The position numbers and the translations under genes were made by a program. From Nostoc favosum CHAB5714 (lineage in GTDB: Bacteria; Cyanobacteriota; Cyanobacteriia; Cyanobacteriales; Nostocaceae), in the NCBI RefSeq assembly GCF_020829495.1, contig NZ_JAIVFQ010000001.1, positions 186,001-250,000 on the forward strand: a stretch of DNA of 64,000 bases, given 5' to 3'. The notes beneath the pieces are model-generated. The model had not been told where the DNA came from and ran no database searches. It was given only the letters and a program-made list of their open reading frames with translations. How positions within the stretch are numbered: position 1 is the first letter of the stretch; every line of letters begins with the position of its first letter. Shown piece by piece: positions 47,401 to 56,224 of this stretch.

Positions 47401-50400
47401 AAATTGACAAGCTCAACTGGGAACCTTCTTGAGTTTTATTCACTTCAATCCTGGCTTGGAAAGCTTCTTTGAGGTGGGGCATGTGAGTGACAGTGAGGAT
47501 GCAGGCAAAATCGGAAGCGATCGCATTAATCGCTGCAATCAAGCGATCGCATCCTTCAGCGTCCTGCGTACCAAAACCTTCATCCACAATCAACAATTGC
47601 AACGCCGCCCCCGCCCGTTGCGCTAATAATTTCGCCAAAGCTAAACGGATGGCAAAGTTAATTCTAAAGGCTTCCCCACCTGAGTAAGTTTCATAAGCTC
47701 GCGTTCCTCTAGAATCGGCGATTAAAATATCTAGGGTGTCTATCAGCTTGGCATTTTTCTTGGTTGATTTAGCACTGCGTCCAGCTTTCTGAGTAATAAA
47801 TTGTACATGAAACTGATTGCCACTCAGCCGCGAAAGTAGTTGATTAGTCTCGGCTTCCAGTTGCGGTAACACATTTTCAATCATCAGTGTTTGGATACCA
47901 TTTTTACCAAAAGCTTGCGCTAATTCCTGATAAACACGACATTCCTGCTTGCAAGATTGGAGTTGCTGCTGCTGTTGTTCATACTGAATTTGTAGCGTTT
48001 CTAGTTGATGCGCCAACTGCTCTAAACGCCCTAATTTGGCAATTTGCTCATCGAGTTGCCGTCTGCGTATTGCTAACTGCTGCTCTAAAGCTTGAATTTG
48101 GGCAGATGGGTTAGCTGTTGCTTGTAATTGCTGGATAATGCTTTCAATTTGTCCGCCGAGTTTTTGCCGCTCCGTTACTCTGGCGCTTCTGGATTCCTCC
48201 AACTCTTGCAATCTCGTCTGGAGTTGGGGATACTGCTGCTGGGCTGACAGCAGTTGTTGATACCGCAAATGCCAAGATTGAGCTTGGCGGACAGCTATAC
48301 GCAGATTATTGTGCTGCTCGGAACTGTAGCCAATTTCGGTAATGTGACGCTCAAGAGCCGCGATTTGTTTAGCACATTCAGAATCAATCTGATCTTGCTG
48401 GATTTTGGCTTGTAATTGAGCAATTTGGGATTGTAATTCTGGTTTTCGGGCTAATAGTTGCGCTTGTCGCTTAGTAGCATCTTTAATCTGCTGGAGTTTA
48501 ATTTCTGCCCATCGCCACCGCTCAACTTCGCTGCGGGCGAGGGAGTGGTCTTGTTCATTATAATTAACTTGTTGCAGATATTGGTCTAGCTGCCGGAGTT
48601 CGGCTTGTTTATCGGGAGCGTAATCACCAGCTTGGAGCGATCGCTCTAAATGCTGTTTTTCAGCAGCAATTTGTTGTAACTGTTGTTGCACATCAGTTGT
48701 AGCTTCTAACTGTGCTGCCAACTGTCCCCGTTGTTCGCGTAAACCATCGTAACCCGCCAATTGTTGGGAAATTTCCCGATATTCCTGCCTGAGTACCTGA
48801 ATTTCTCTGTCAGATACAGCCATTTGTTCTCGCACTACCCAAAACTGCCCTTGGGTATCCTCTAACTCAGCCTGGGTTTTTTCCACCACCCGACTCCAGT
48901 GATGTTCATCTAAAGGACGTTCGCATAATGGACAAAGCGCTTCAGGATTTTGCAGCATTTGCAATTTTTGCTCTAATTCTCCCAGCAGTTTTTCATAGTC
49001 GCGTTGATGAGCTTGCAGGCGTTCGATAAAGTGCCGCCTTTCTTGCCCTTTTTCCTGCACTCGTTGCAGATAAACCCGCTTTTTCTCCAGTTCTTCAATC
49101 TGAATTGCCACATCCATCACCGCTTGTTGCAGTTGCGGTTGGCGGCGGTGCTGGCGTTGCAATTGGTTCTCAGTGCTTTGTAGTTGTTCAAGTCGCGCTA
49201 CTAAACCAGCATGAGTGCGATCGAGTTGGCTTTGTAAAGTTGCTCGTTGTTGCAACAAGGGAGTAACTTGCATTTGCAGTTGATCTAAACGCGCAACATG
49301 GTGACGAGCTGCGGTTAGCTGTGACAAAGCAGCTTCTACTTCACCTGATTTAGTCAGAGTTTGCTGAATGTCTCGCTCTTGTTGCTGTAAAGCTTCGATT
49401 TGAGCTTGGGCTTGTTGCAGTTGCCGTTCGATTTCGTGAATTTGTTTGGTAAGCTGTTGTTGCTTTTGTTGGCGAGTCTGCCCAGCGCGGGTGTATTCTT
49501 CAAATTTGGCAGCAAAGGCTTCTTCTTGAGATTGGAGACTTTGATATTGGGCGTATCCAGCTTTAATTTCAGCTTCTTGGTGTAATATTTTTTCTAAATC
49601 TGATAGCTGAGAGCCAATAGCTGATTGTTCTTGTTGGAGGCGATCGCAGTCTTGGCTAAGATTTTGGTATTGCTGCTTTACAAAGCTGAGTTGTTGTTCC
49701 CAATTTTGGCGCTGGTGCTGGACAACTTGCAAACTTTGTAATTGAATATTATCAAAAGCTTGTACCTGTTGCAGTTGGTTGAGTTCAGCTTCTAACTCGA
49801 CTCTTTGCGCTTCGGTTGTCTCGCGTTGTTGCAGCTGAATTTTTATCGACTCCAAAGAACGCTCTAACTCTACTGCCCTTGCTTTGAACTGACGAGAAGA
49901 TTCCTTTGCCCGTTCTTCCAAATCATCATACTGATTGAGTTTCAACAACTCCGCTAAAATTTCTTTGCGTTCTGTGGGGCGCTTGAGCATGAACTCATCT
50001 GCACGGCCTTGACGTAAGTAAGCAGAATTAATAAATGTATCGTAATCGAGCTTGATGTGTTCTAGAATCAAATCTTGGGTTGCTCTTACCCCTTTGCCAG
50101 TGAGTGAGCGAAACCCAGATGGTATTTCTATTTGAAATTCAAGAACGCTAGTACCTCCCCGAATTCGGGTACGAATCACCCGATATTTTTGCTGGTTGCT
50201 TTGGAAAGTAAAATCAACTCGAACTTCTTTCGCCCCAGAATAGATAACATCATCTTCAGCAGTGGCGCGGCTTTCACCCCAAATTGCCCAAGTGATTGCT
50301 TCCAAAAGTGAAGATTTCCCCGCACCATTGGAACCCGAAATACAAGCCGTATGCAAACCGCCAAAATCTAAAGTTGCATCACGGTAACTAAGAAAATTTT

Positions 50401-50425
50401 TGAGGATAAGTTGTACTGGGATCAT
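47399..50425 (-). CDS. sbcC: SbcC-type SMC nuclease subunit
   Basis: The 1008-aa protein has Walker A GSNGAGKSSLLEAITWAIWG near the N-terminus and two long coiled coils. They meet at a zinc hook CPLCERPLDEHHW (about residue 500). The C-terminal ATPase half holds YETYSGGEAFRINFAIRLAL (signature) and LLIVDEGFGTQDAEG (Walker B). With SbcD it cleaves hairpins and cruciforms, which is relevant in a genome this rich in palindromes. No sbcD gene is adjacent. Confidence 0.93.
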   Translation of the reverse strand: MIPVQLILKNFLSYRDATLDFGGLHTACISGSNGAGKSSLLEAITWAIWGESRATAEDDVIYSGAKEVRVDFTFQSNQQKYRVIRTRIRGGTSVLEFQIEIPSGFRSLTGKGVRATQDLILEHIKLDYDTFINSAYLRQGRADEFMLKRPTERKEILAELLKLNQYDDLEERAKESSRQFKARAVELERSLESIKIQLQQRETTEAQRVELEAELNQLQQVQAFDNIQLQSLQVVQHQRQNWEQQLSFVKQQYQNLSQDCDRLQQEQSAIGSQLSDLEKILHQEAEIKAGYAQYQSLQSQEEAFAAKFEEYTRAGQTRQQKQQQLTKQIHEIERQLQQAQAQIEALQQQERDIQQTLTKSGEVEAALSQLTAARHHVARLDQLQMQVTPLLQQRATLQSQLDRTHAGLVARLEQLQSTENQLQRQHRRQPQLQQAVMDVAIQIEELEKKRVYLQRVQEKGQERRHFIERLQAHQRDYEKLLGELEQKLQMLQNPEALCPLCERPLDEHHWSRVVEKTQAELEDTQGQFWVVREQMAVSDREIQVLRQEYREISQQLAGYDGLREQRGQLAAQLEATTDVQQQLQQIAAEKQHLERSLQAGDYAPDKQAELRQLDQYLQQVNYNEQDHSLARSEVERWRWAEIKLQQIKDATKRQAQLLARKPELQSQIAQLQAKIQQDQIDSECAKQIAALERHITEIGYSSEQHNNLRIAVRQAQSWHLRYQQLLSAQQQYPQLQTRLQELEESRSARVTERQKLGGQIESIIQQLQATANPSAQIQALEQQLAIRRRQLDEQIAKLGRLEQLAHQLETLQIQYEQQQQQLQSCKQECRVYQELAQAFGKNGIQTLMIENVLPQLEAETNQLLSRLSGNQFHVQFITQKAGRSAKSTKKNAKLIDTLDILIADSRGTRAYETYSGGEAFRINFAIRLALAKLLAQRAGAALQLLIVDEGFGTQDAEGCDRLIAAINAIASDFACILTVTHMPHLKEAFQARIEVNKTQEGSQLSLSI

Positions 50426-50710
50426 TCACGCTATAGCGCCACATCTACTTTTAATAAATAACAGTACAGATGCACTGTTTGTTAGTTTAGCTATCTAGAT
50501 ATCAGGTTTCTAGTCTTGAAGACATCAATTTTACAAAATTTAACAATAAAATGAGCAAATTTCTTTTGTTGCATGAATAACTTTTGCTGTCTTTGGAGAA
50601 AAATAAAACTTCTGTGGAGGTTTCTTGTAATTTCTGCCTGTTATCTTAGAGAAAAACATTCATAGAAGAGTGGCAATACTGCGTAGGTTTTGCCTAAAGA
50701 ATCACTCTGA
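50426..50710. other. Intergenic DNA, no gene seen
   Basis: AT-rich; contains the sbcC promoter region but no recognisable element. Confidence 0.35.
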
Positions 50711-50832
50711 TGTAGGTTGGGGAGCCAGTGCGTTGGGCGGCTCTGCCGACTTGAAGCAACTGGCGTTTGAGGAACGAAACCCAACAAACCATACAAAATG
50801 TTGGGTAACGCATTGCCTCAACCCAACCTACA
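50711..50832. mobile_element. MITE-like element (TGTAGGTTGG ends)
   Basis: TGTAGGTTGG at 50711-50720 is inverted as CCAACCTACA at 50823-50832; CCCAACA/TGTTGGG pair inside. Non-coding, 122 bp. A GGCGATGGCGTAGCCCAGAG repeat abuts its right end. Confidence 0.55.
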
Positions 50833-51007
50833 ATATCAGGCGATGGCGTAGCCCAGAGCAGGCATCGCACTTTTGATCTCAATGTCTGAGCCGTCCCCCC
50901 TTCAAAAGGGGGGATTACAGGGGGGGTTAAAACGATCTCAAATTCTCACGAATGATTTAGGACTGCTATATAAGCAACAGATACCGGGAGCATCCCACTT
51001 TTTTACA

Positions 51008-51095
51008 TGTCATTGCGAGGAACGAAGCAATCGCAAAATTCTTTAGGTCAAAACGAGTCCATGAGATTGCTTCGTCGTTCCTCCTCGCAATGACA
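51008..51095. mobile_element. REP-like hairpin element (GTCATTGCGAGG)
   Basis: TGTCATTGCGAGGAACGAAG (51008-51027) with CAATC is inverted at 51065-51095, with small gaps. The 88-bp unit forms a long hairpin. A related inner palindrome is at 60994-61090. Confidence 0.65.
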
Positions 51096-51150
51096 GTTAT
51101 TCTCTCATTGCAAAATAAAAACTGGGATGCACCTACAGATACCTAGAAGT

Positions 51151-51486
51151 CGTGTTGAGGTACTTAAAAGTCGTGTTGAGGTACTTAAAAGTCGTGTTGA
51201 GGTACTTAAAAGTCGTGTTGAGGTACTTCAAAGTCGTGTTGAGGTACTTAAAAGTCGTGTTGAGGTACTTAAAAGTCGTGTTGAGGTACTTAAAAGTCGT
51301 GTTGAGGTACTTCAACATCGTGTTGAGGTACTTAAAAGTCGTGTTGAGGTACTTCAACATCGTGTTGAGGTACTTCAACATCGTGTTGAGGTACTTAAAA
51401 GTCGTGTTGAGGTACTTCAAAGTCGTGTTGAGGTACTTCAAAGTCGTTTTGAGGTACTTGAAAGTCGTGTTGGAGTACTTCAAACT
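51151..51486. repeat. 21-bp minisatellite, 16 units, encodes a heptad
   Basis: Sixteen tandem copies of CGTGTTGAGGTACTTAAAAGT with few variants (AAAAGT, CAAAGT, CAACAT). In one plus frame, from ATG 51127 to 51528, they encode MHLQIPRS followed by RVEVL[KQ][SH] sixteen times, a hydrophobic heptad like a coiled coil. A second plus frame and a minus frame are also open across the array, which is expected because the period is a multiple of three. No ribosome site or known homologue supports translation. Confidence 0.8.
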
Positions 51487-51760
51487 TTGTCGCACTGCGA
51501 TCAAGTACACAGGTGCGACGCCGAATAGCCCGCCAACTCTTGGAGACGCTTTGCGAACGGCATCGCTTTCATAAATCTCCACAAACAAAGTGATTGCTTG
51601 ATTTTTAAAACAGTCGCTACAAATCTTCAAAACCTACGCAGTATTGAGATGATTGGGCTAAATTTCACGTCAAGGTAAAAGAATCAAGGTGATAGGGGAA
51701 AAAACGTTAATATACTCAGTAAAAATGTATGTACATTTCTAAGATAGACATCATAAATCA

Positions 51761-52168
51761 ATGGATATAGCTCTACTCGTTAAATTTCTCGCTCCCTGTC
51801 TGCCATTTCTGTTAAATGTGGGTAATAAAGCTGTAGAAGGGGCATCTCAAAAAGTAGGTGAAGATGTTTGGAATAAAGCCAAAGCGATTTGGGCTAAGTT
51901 ACATCCCAAAGTAGAGGCTAAGGAAGCAGCGAAAGAAGCAGCAACGGATGTGGCACAAAAGCCAGAGGATGAGGATTTACAAGCAAGTTTGCGAGTGCAA
52001 CTCAAGAAGATTTTAGAAGCGGATACAGCACTTGCAGAGGAAATAGCTAAGATTTGGCAAACATCGACTGACAAAGCAGGAGACAATATTCAGGTCAGTG
52101 CTAATGCTTACGACCAAAGTACGGTTAAGCAAGTTGGGAAGATTGACGCAAACCAAGTGACTTTTTAA
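51761..52168 (+). CDS. Small helical partner of the NB-ARC/TPR protein (135 aa)
   Basis: The N-terminal part is helical, with a hydrophobic opening (IALLVKFLAPCLPFLLNVGN) followed by KAVEGASQKVGEDVWNKAKA and a charged Ala/Glu/Lys helix. The C-terminus, residues 114-133 (ANAYDQSTVKQVGKIDANQV), aligns with residues 18-37 of the NTPase encoded next: AYxxSxVxQVGxIxAxxV. Both are preceded by NI at the same distance. A helical effector with a C-terminal motif matching a receptor's N-terminus is the layout described for Bell-domain proteins in bacterial amyloid signalling. Assignment to that family is inferred. A strong hairpin follows the stop. Confidence 0.75.
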   Translation: MDIALLVKFLAPCLPFLLNVGNKAVEGASQKVGEDVWNKAKAIWAKLHPKVEAKEAAKEAATDVAQKPEDEDLQASLRVQLKKILEADTALAEEIAKIWQTSTDKAGDNIQVSANAYDQSTVKQVGKIDANQVTF

Positions 52169-52172
52169 TTGA

Positions 52173-52202
52173 GTAGGGTGGGCAGAACACTGCCCACCCT
52201 AC
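52173..52202 (+). terminator. Perfect 13-bp hairpin, likely terminator
   Basis: GTAGGGTGGGCAG (52173-52185) pairs with CTGCCCACCCTAC (52190-52202) around AACA, then AAATTTT. It lies 4 bp after the partner gene's stop and separates it from the NB-ARC gene 310 bp on. Confidence 0.7.
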
Positions 52203-52512
52203 AAATTTTGATGTTTCGAGTTCTGAGCACCAACTTCCGAGTTCCGAACACCAACTGCCGAGTTACGAACACTGATATCTTGCAGCATTCTCGATTAGCA
52301 CCATCGCCCGCCCAGAAATAAATTTCTGGGCTGATAGCTAAAGTCCACTCAAGTGGACTAAAACCCTTGTTCAGTCTTCAATAGATAGACTTTAGCTATT
52401 AGCCTCAGAATGAATTCTGAGGCGGTTGTTGGGACTGGTGCAAGATTTCAGGAACACCAACTTCCGAGTTCACAGCCACAATATCAAGCAAAAATTTTAC
52501 CTACTGTAAGCA
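52203..52512. repeat. Repeat-filled gap before the NB-ARC gene
   Basis: Holds TTCCGAGTTCCGAACACCAA-type repeats (about 52209-52275 and 52450-52475), related to those at 7.2 and 8.4 kb. Between them, at about 52315-52425, is a compact double-hairpin repeat (GCCCAGAAATAAATTTCTGG ... CAGAATGAATTCTGAGGC), whose split counterpart is at 22690-23013. Confidence 0.65.
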
Positions 52513-55278
52513 ATGGCAGAGGAACCCAGCCCTAGTAACTCGAACAACATTGAAATGAATCTCACTGCCTACGGTGAGAGTAAGGTAACTCAAGTAGGAC
52601 AGATAAATGCAGCAGAAGTCAAGATTATTGTTGACCGAATAGAACCAGTACTAGAGCAATTGCAACAAATCTCCAAAGTAGAATCGCCAGGGGTTCTCAA
52701 AGCAGGCAACCCTAACAAAAGTTTGGCTTACTGGCAGGGACGTAAAACAGAAATTGCCCAAATACAGCAATGGTTAACTGATAAAAATACCTTCCTAATT
52801 GGCATAGAAGGCATCGGTGGCACGGGTAAATCGATGCTAGCTGCTAAAATTTATAACGAAATTGAGGGTTTCCCTAAGCAATTTTGGGCAGATGTTAGTT
52901 ATGGCGCAGGTTTTAGCGATTTAGCCCGCCAAGTCCTCAGTGAATTTGGCTTTCCGGTTCCAGAAGAAGAAGCGCAGTTAATGGAGGCGCTAGTTAAGTG
53001 TCTGCAATCTGGGCAATATTTACTCATCATTGACAACCTGGAGAGTTTATTACAGCCAGATAGACAGTGGGGAAGTCAATTCTACAGCGACTTTTTCAAA
53101 GCTTGGGTGGAATATGGCGGTAATAGTAAGGTAATAGTCACCACCAGGGAAAGACCAGAATTAAAAGGCTTTGAGTGGCTACCCCTGAAAGGTTTGCAAG
53201 TAGATGAAGGGGTAGCACTGTTAACTGCATTAGGCATTCGCGGGGATTTAGGGGATTTTGTCGAATTAGTAGATGGGCATCCCCTGCTGTTGAGATTGGT
53301 AGCAGATTTATTAAAAGAAGAATATCCCCAAGACGCGGATTTAAGACGATTGGCAGATTTAGGCTTAGGGAATTTGCGGCAGTTGTTGACAGATCCCCAA
53401 GTGGTAGGTGTGCATCGCCGGGAAAATGTGGGGATGGTGTTGGTGTTGGATGCCAGTTTTGAGCGATTGAGTGAATTGCAAAAGGCTTTATTGCTCAATA
53501 TCAGTGTTTATCGTGGTGCTGTTGATAGTGCAGCAGCCGTGGCGGTGTTGCCGGGAAGTTCAAAAACAGAGATTGAGGGAGAATTGAGGAATCTGGTTAA
53601 GCGTTCTTTATTGTCAGAAAAACTCAATGGTAAGCGGCAGTTTGAGTTTCAGCCTGTGGTGTTGGAGTATGCGCGGCATAAGGCTGGTAATCAGACAGAG
53701 GCGCATCAACGAGCCATCAATTACTATCTTTTGAATCTTAAACAACAACCTTGGCAGACTAAAGAAGATATCAAGGAATATTTAGAAGTTTTTCATCATT
53801 GGTATCAACTAGAAAAGTATGATTTAGCATTTAATAGCATTCTGTTCTGCAATGAATTTTTGACCTTGCGGGGCTATTACACAGATCAAGTTGACTTATA
53901 CCGGCAATTAATAGAAGCCTGGGAAAAAACTGGCGAGACAGAAAACTCGAATTATCCGGCTGCTCTCAATAACTTGGGTAATGTTTACAATTATCAGGGG
54001 CACTATGAACGGGCTATAGAGTTCTTACAGCAGTCTTTAGAAATAGCTAAAGAAATAGGCGATCGCAATATTGAAAGCTCATCCTTAATGAATTTGGGTA
54101 ATGCTTACTCATCTCTGGGGCAGTACCAACAGGCGATAAATTTCTACGAGCAGTCTTTAGAAATACTTAGGGAAATAGGCGTTCGCAATCCTGAAGGCTC
54201 ATTTTTAATGAATTTGGGTATTGCTTATTTATATCAGGGGCAATACGAACGGGCGATAGATTTCTACCAGCAGTCTTTGGATATAGCTAGAAAGATAGGC
54301 GATCGCAATATTGAAAGCTCATCCTTAATGAATTTAGGTAATGCTTACAATTATCGGGGGCAGTACCAACAGGCAATAGATTTCTTGCAGCAGTCTTTAG
54401 AAACAGCTAGAAAGATAGGTAATCGCAATACTGAAGGCAAATCCTTAGCTAATTTGGGTGTTACTTACTTATCTCAGGGGCACTACCAACAGGCGATAGA
54501 TTTCTTGCAGCAGTCTTTAGAAACAGCTAGAGAGATAGGCGATCGCAATTCTGAAGGCTTATCGTTAATGAATTTGGGTATTGCTTACAATTATCAGGGG
54601 CAGTATGAACAGGCGATAGATTTCTTGCAACAGTCTTTAGATATAGCTAGGGAAATTGGCGATCGCAATTTTGAAGGCAAATCCTTAATTAATTTGGGTC
54701 TTGCTTACAATTATCAGGGGCAGTACCAACAGGCGATAGAGTTCTTGCAGCAGTCTTTGGATATCGCTAGGGAAATAGGCGATCGCAATTCTGAAGGCGC
54801 ATCCTTAGCTAATTTGGGTCTTGCTTATAATTATCAGGGGCAGTATGAAAGGGCAATAAATTTCTTGCAGCAATCTTTAGAAATAGCTAGGAAAATAGGC
54901 GATCGCAATTCTGAAGGTAATTCTTTGGGCAATTTGGGCAATGTTTACTACTCGCTGGGGCAGTACCAACAGGCGATTGAGTTCTACCAGCAGTCTTTGG
55001 AAATAGCTAGGGAAATAGGCGATCGCAATGGAGAAGCGATCGCATGGTTTAATTTAGGTGAGGCATTAGAAAACCTCAATCGAGAATCAGACGCGCTGGG
55101 TGCTTATCGCAATGCCCGTGAACTTTGTCAGGCGATGGGACTTGATGCTAAAGTGCAACTTTGCAACAATGCAATTGAGCGTCTTTCTCAACCAAAAACG
55201 CCTGTAGTCTCTCGTCGTGGGTTTTGGGTGTGGTTGCGTCGGTTGTGGCGTTGGATACGCAGTTGGTTTCGGCGGTGA
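52513..55278 (+). CDS. NB-ARC/TPR STAND protein with Trp/Arg tail
   Basis: The 921-aa protein has, in order, four parts. The N-terminal motif (12-37: NIEMNLTAYGESKVTQVGQI plus NAAEV) is shared with the partner gene. The NB-ARC-like NTPase follows, with P-loop GIGGTGKS (100-107), LLIIDNLES Walker B, VTTRERPE and DGHPLLLRLVA. Next come nine near-identical 40-residue TPR units plus one diverged (about 480-870), with consensus ANLGxAYxYQGQYxQAIxFxQQSLEIAREIGDRN shortened here by x. The tail is RRGFWVWLRRLWRWIRSWFR R. TPRs would sense the signal. The 120-bp repeats are so alike that recent expansion is likely. The tail may be membrane-active. Confidence 0.9.
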   Translation: MAEEPSPSNSNNIEMNLTAYGESKVTQVGQINAAEVKIIVDRIEPVLEQLQQISKVESPGVLKAGNPNKSLAYWQGRKTEIAQIQQWLTDKNTFLIGIEGIGGTGKSMLAAKIYNEIEGFPKQFWADVSYGAGFSDLARQVLSEFGFPVPEEEAQLMEALVKCLQSGQYLLIIDNLESLLQPDRQWGSQFYSDFFKAWVEYGGNSKVIVTTRERPELKGFEWLPLKGLQVDEGVALLTALGIRGDLGDFVELVDGHPLLLRLVADLLKEEYPQDADLRRLADLGLGNLRQLLTDPQVVGVHRRENVGMVLVLDASFERLSELQKALLLNISVYRGAVDSAAAVAVLPGSSKTEIEGELRNLVKRSLLSEKLNGKRQFEFQPVVLEYARHKAGNQTEAHQRAINYYLLNLKQQPWQTKEDIKEYLEVFHHWYQLEKYDLAFNSILFCNEFLTLRGYYTDQVDLYRQLIEAWEKTGETENSNYPAALNNLGNVYNYQGHYERAIEFLQQSLEIAKEIGDRNIESSSLMNLGNAYSSLGQYQQAINFYEQSLEILREIGVRNPEGSFLMNLGIAYLYQGQYERAIDFYQQSLDIARKIGDRNIESSSLMNLGNAYNYRGQYQQAIDFLQQSLETARKIGNRNTEGKSLANLGVTYLSQGHYQQAIDFLQQSLETAREIGDRNSEGLSLMNLGIAYNYQGQYEQAIDFLQQSLDIAREIGDRNFEGKSLINLGLAYNYQGQYQQAIEFLQQSLDIAREIGDRNSEGASLANLGLAYNYQGQYERAINFLQQSLEIARKIGDRNSEGNSLGNLGNVYYSLGQYQQAIEFYQQSLEIAREIGDRNGEAIAWFNLGEALENLNRESDALGAYRNARELCQAMGLDAKVQLCNNAIERLSQPKTPVVSRRGFWVWLRRLWRWIRSWFRR

Positions 55279-55350
55279 AAGAGAGATACGCCATAATTAC
55301 TCATAGCGTTACAATATTATTACTTAACTTATCACTAAAATAACTTAATT

Positions 55351-55569
55351 ATGAAAAAAATAGAAATTGAACTAGATCAAGAAACATTTGCAAAAATAGA
55401 AAAATTAACACAAACTTATCATTGCGAAATTTCTGACATAATCAAAGCAATGATTGAGCAACTAACACAACCAGAAGTTATTAATGATTCCTTTATCGGT
55501 AAATGGTCTAATGAGGCAGAATTAGTTGATACAATGGTTGCAGATATTTTAAAACACAGGAATTTATAA
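55351..55569 (+). CDS. Ribbon-helix-helix-like antitoxin (72 aa)
   Basis: Reads KKIEIELDQETFAKIEKLTQ then TYHCEISDIIKAMIEQL, a strand-helix-helix pattern typical of VapB-type antitoxins, with a toxin-binding C-terminal tail. The PIN toxin frame starts 15 bp after its stop. The antitoxin looks intact. Confidence 0.7.
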   Translation: MKKIEIELDQETFAKIEKLTQTYHCEISDIIKAMIEQLTQPEVINDSFIGKWSNEAELVDTMVADILKHRNL

Positions 55570-55583
55570 AAACTAAATTAGCT

Positions 55584-56003
55584 GTGAGAAAATCTTTAAT
55601 TGATACAGACATTGTATCAGAGATTCGCAAATTAAAAAATCCTAAAATAAATGCTAAAGCTATTGCTTATAAAGCTATATGGCAACAGTACACAATTTCT
55701 GTAATTACTGTTTCTGAAATTATCAAGGGATGGAGGAAAATAAATCGCAATGACCGCATTCAAGAATTTTTGGCAGATTTATCTCAATTATAAGTTTTGC
55801 ATTTAGACCAAAGCTGTGCAGAAATTTCAGGACTTATTCAGGCAGATTTAGAAAAAGCAGGACAATCAATTGGATTAGCAGATGTCTTAATAGCTTCTAT
55901 AGCGATCGAAAATAATTTAGTTTTAGTAACGGGTAATACTAAACATTATCAAAATATCCAAGCATTAAGATATCCTTTAGTAATCGATAATTGGCGAGAA
56001 TGA
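55584..56003 (+). pseudogene. VapC-like PIN toxin interrupted by a stop codon
   Basis: From GTG 55584 the protein begins RKSLIDTDIVSEIRKLKNPK (first catalytic Asp in DTD) and includes VSEIIKG. A TAA at 55791-55793 follows DLSQL. The same frame then continues VLHLDQSCAEISGLIQADLE, GLADVLIASIAIENNLVLVT and GNTKHYQNI, which is the rest of the PIN domain with its later acidic residues. A single base change (for example GAA or CAA to TAA) explains it. Reading through would give 139 aa, normal for VapC. Confidence 0.8.
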
Positions 56004-56029
56004 AAATTTTTGTTTAATGTTCATAATGA

Positions 56030-56165
56030 ACGAGATTCAAGACTTACACAAACAAGCAATGGATTTTGCAGAAATGGCACAGGTATCAAGATAATAATTG
56101 ATACTAATCTTTGGATTAGCTTTTTGATTAGCAAGGAATTGAAAGAATTAAAAAAATATTTATAA
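56030..56165 (+). pseudogene. Two fused gene fragments (unknown start + PIN start)
   Basis: ATG at about 56028 reads NEIQDLHKQAMDFAEMA, the start of an unknown protein. It then runs into IKIIIDTNLWISFLISKELK, a copy of the PIN toxin start at 56770 onward, and stops. Both are fragments, produced by recombination around the duplicated region. Confidence 0.55.
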
Positions 56166-56224
56166 AACCACGCGATCGCTCTTGTCGATTCCCATCTAAT
56201 GATACACTCATCACCTGACTCAAC

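Noticed and set aside
51133..51630. Minus-strand frame of 165 codons (NTTFKYL repeats) across the minisatellite
   Set aside because: Any frame without a stop in the 21-bp unit stays open through the array. No start context or homologue supports it.
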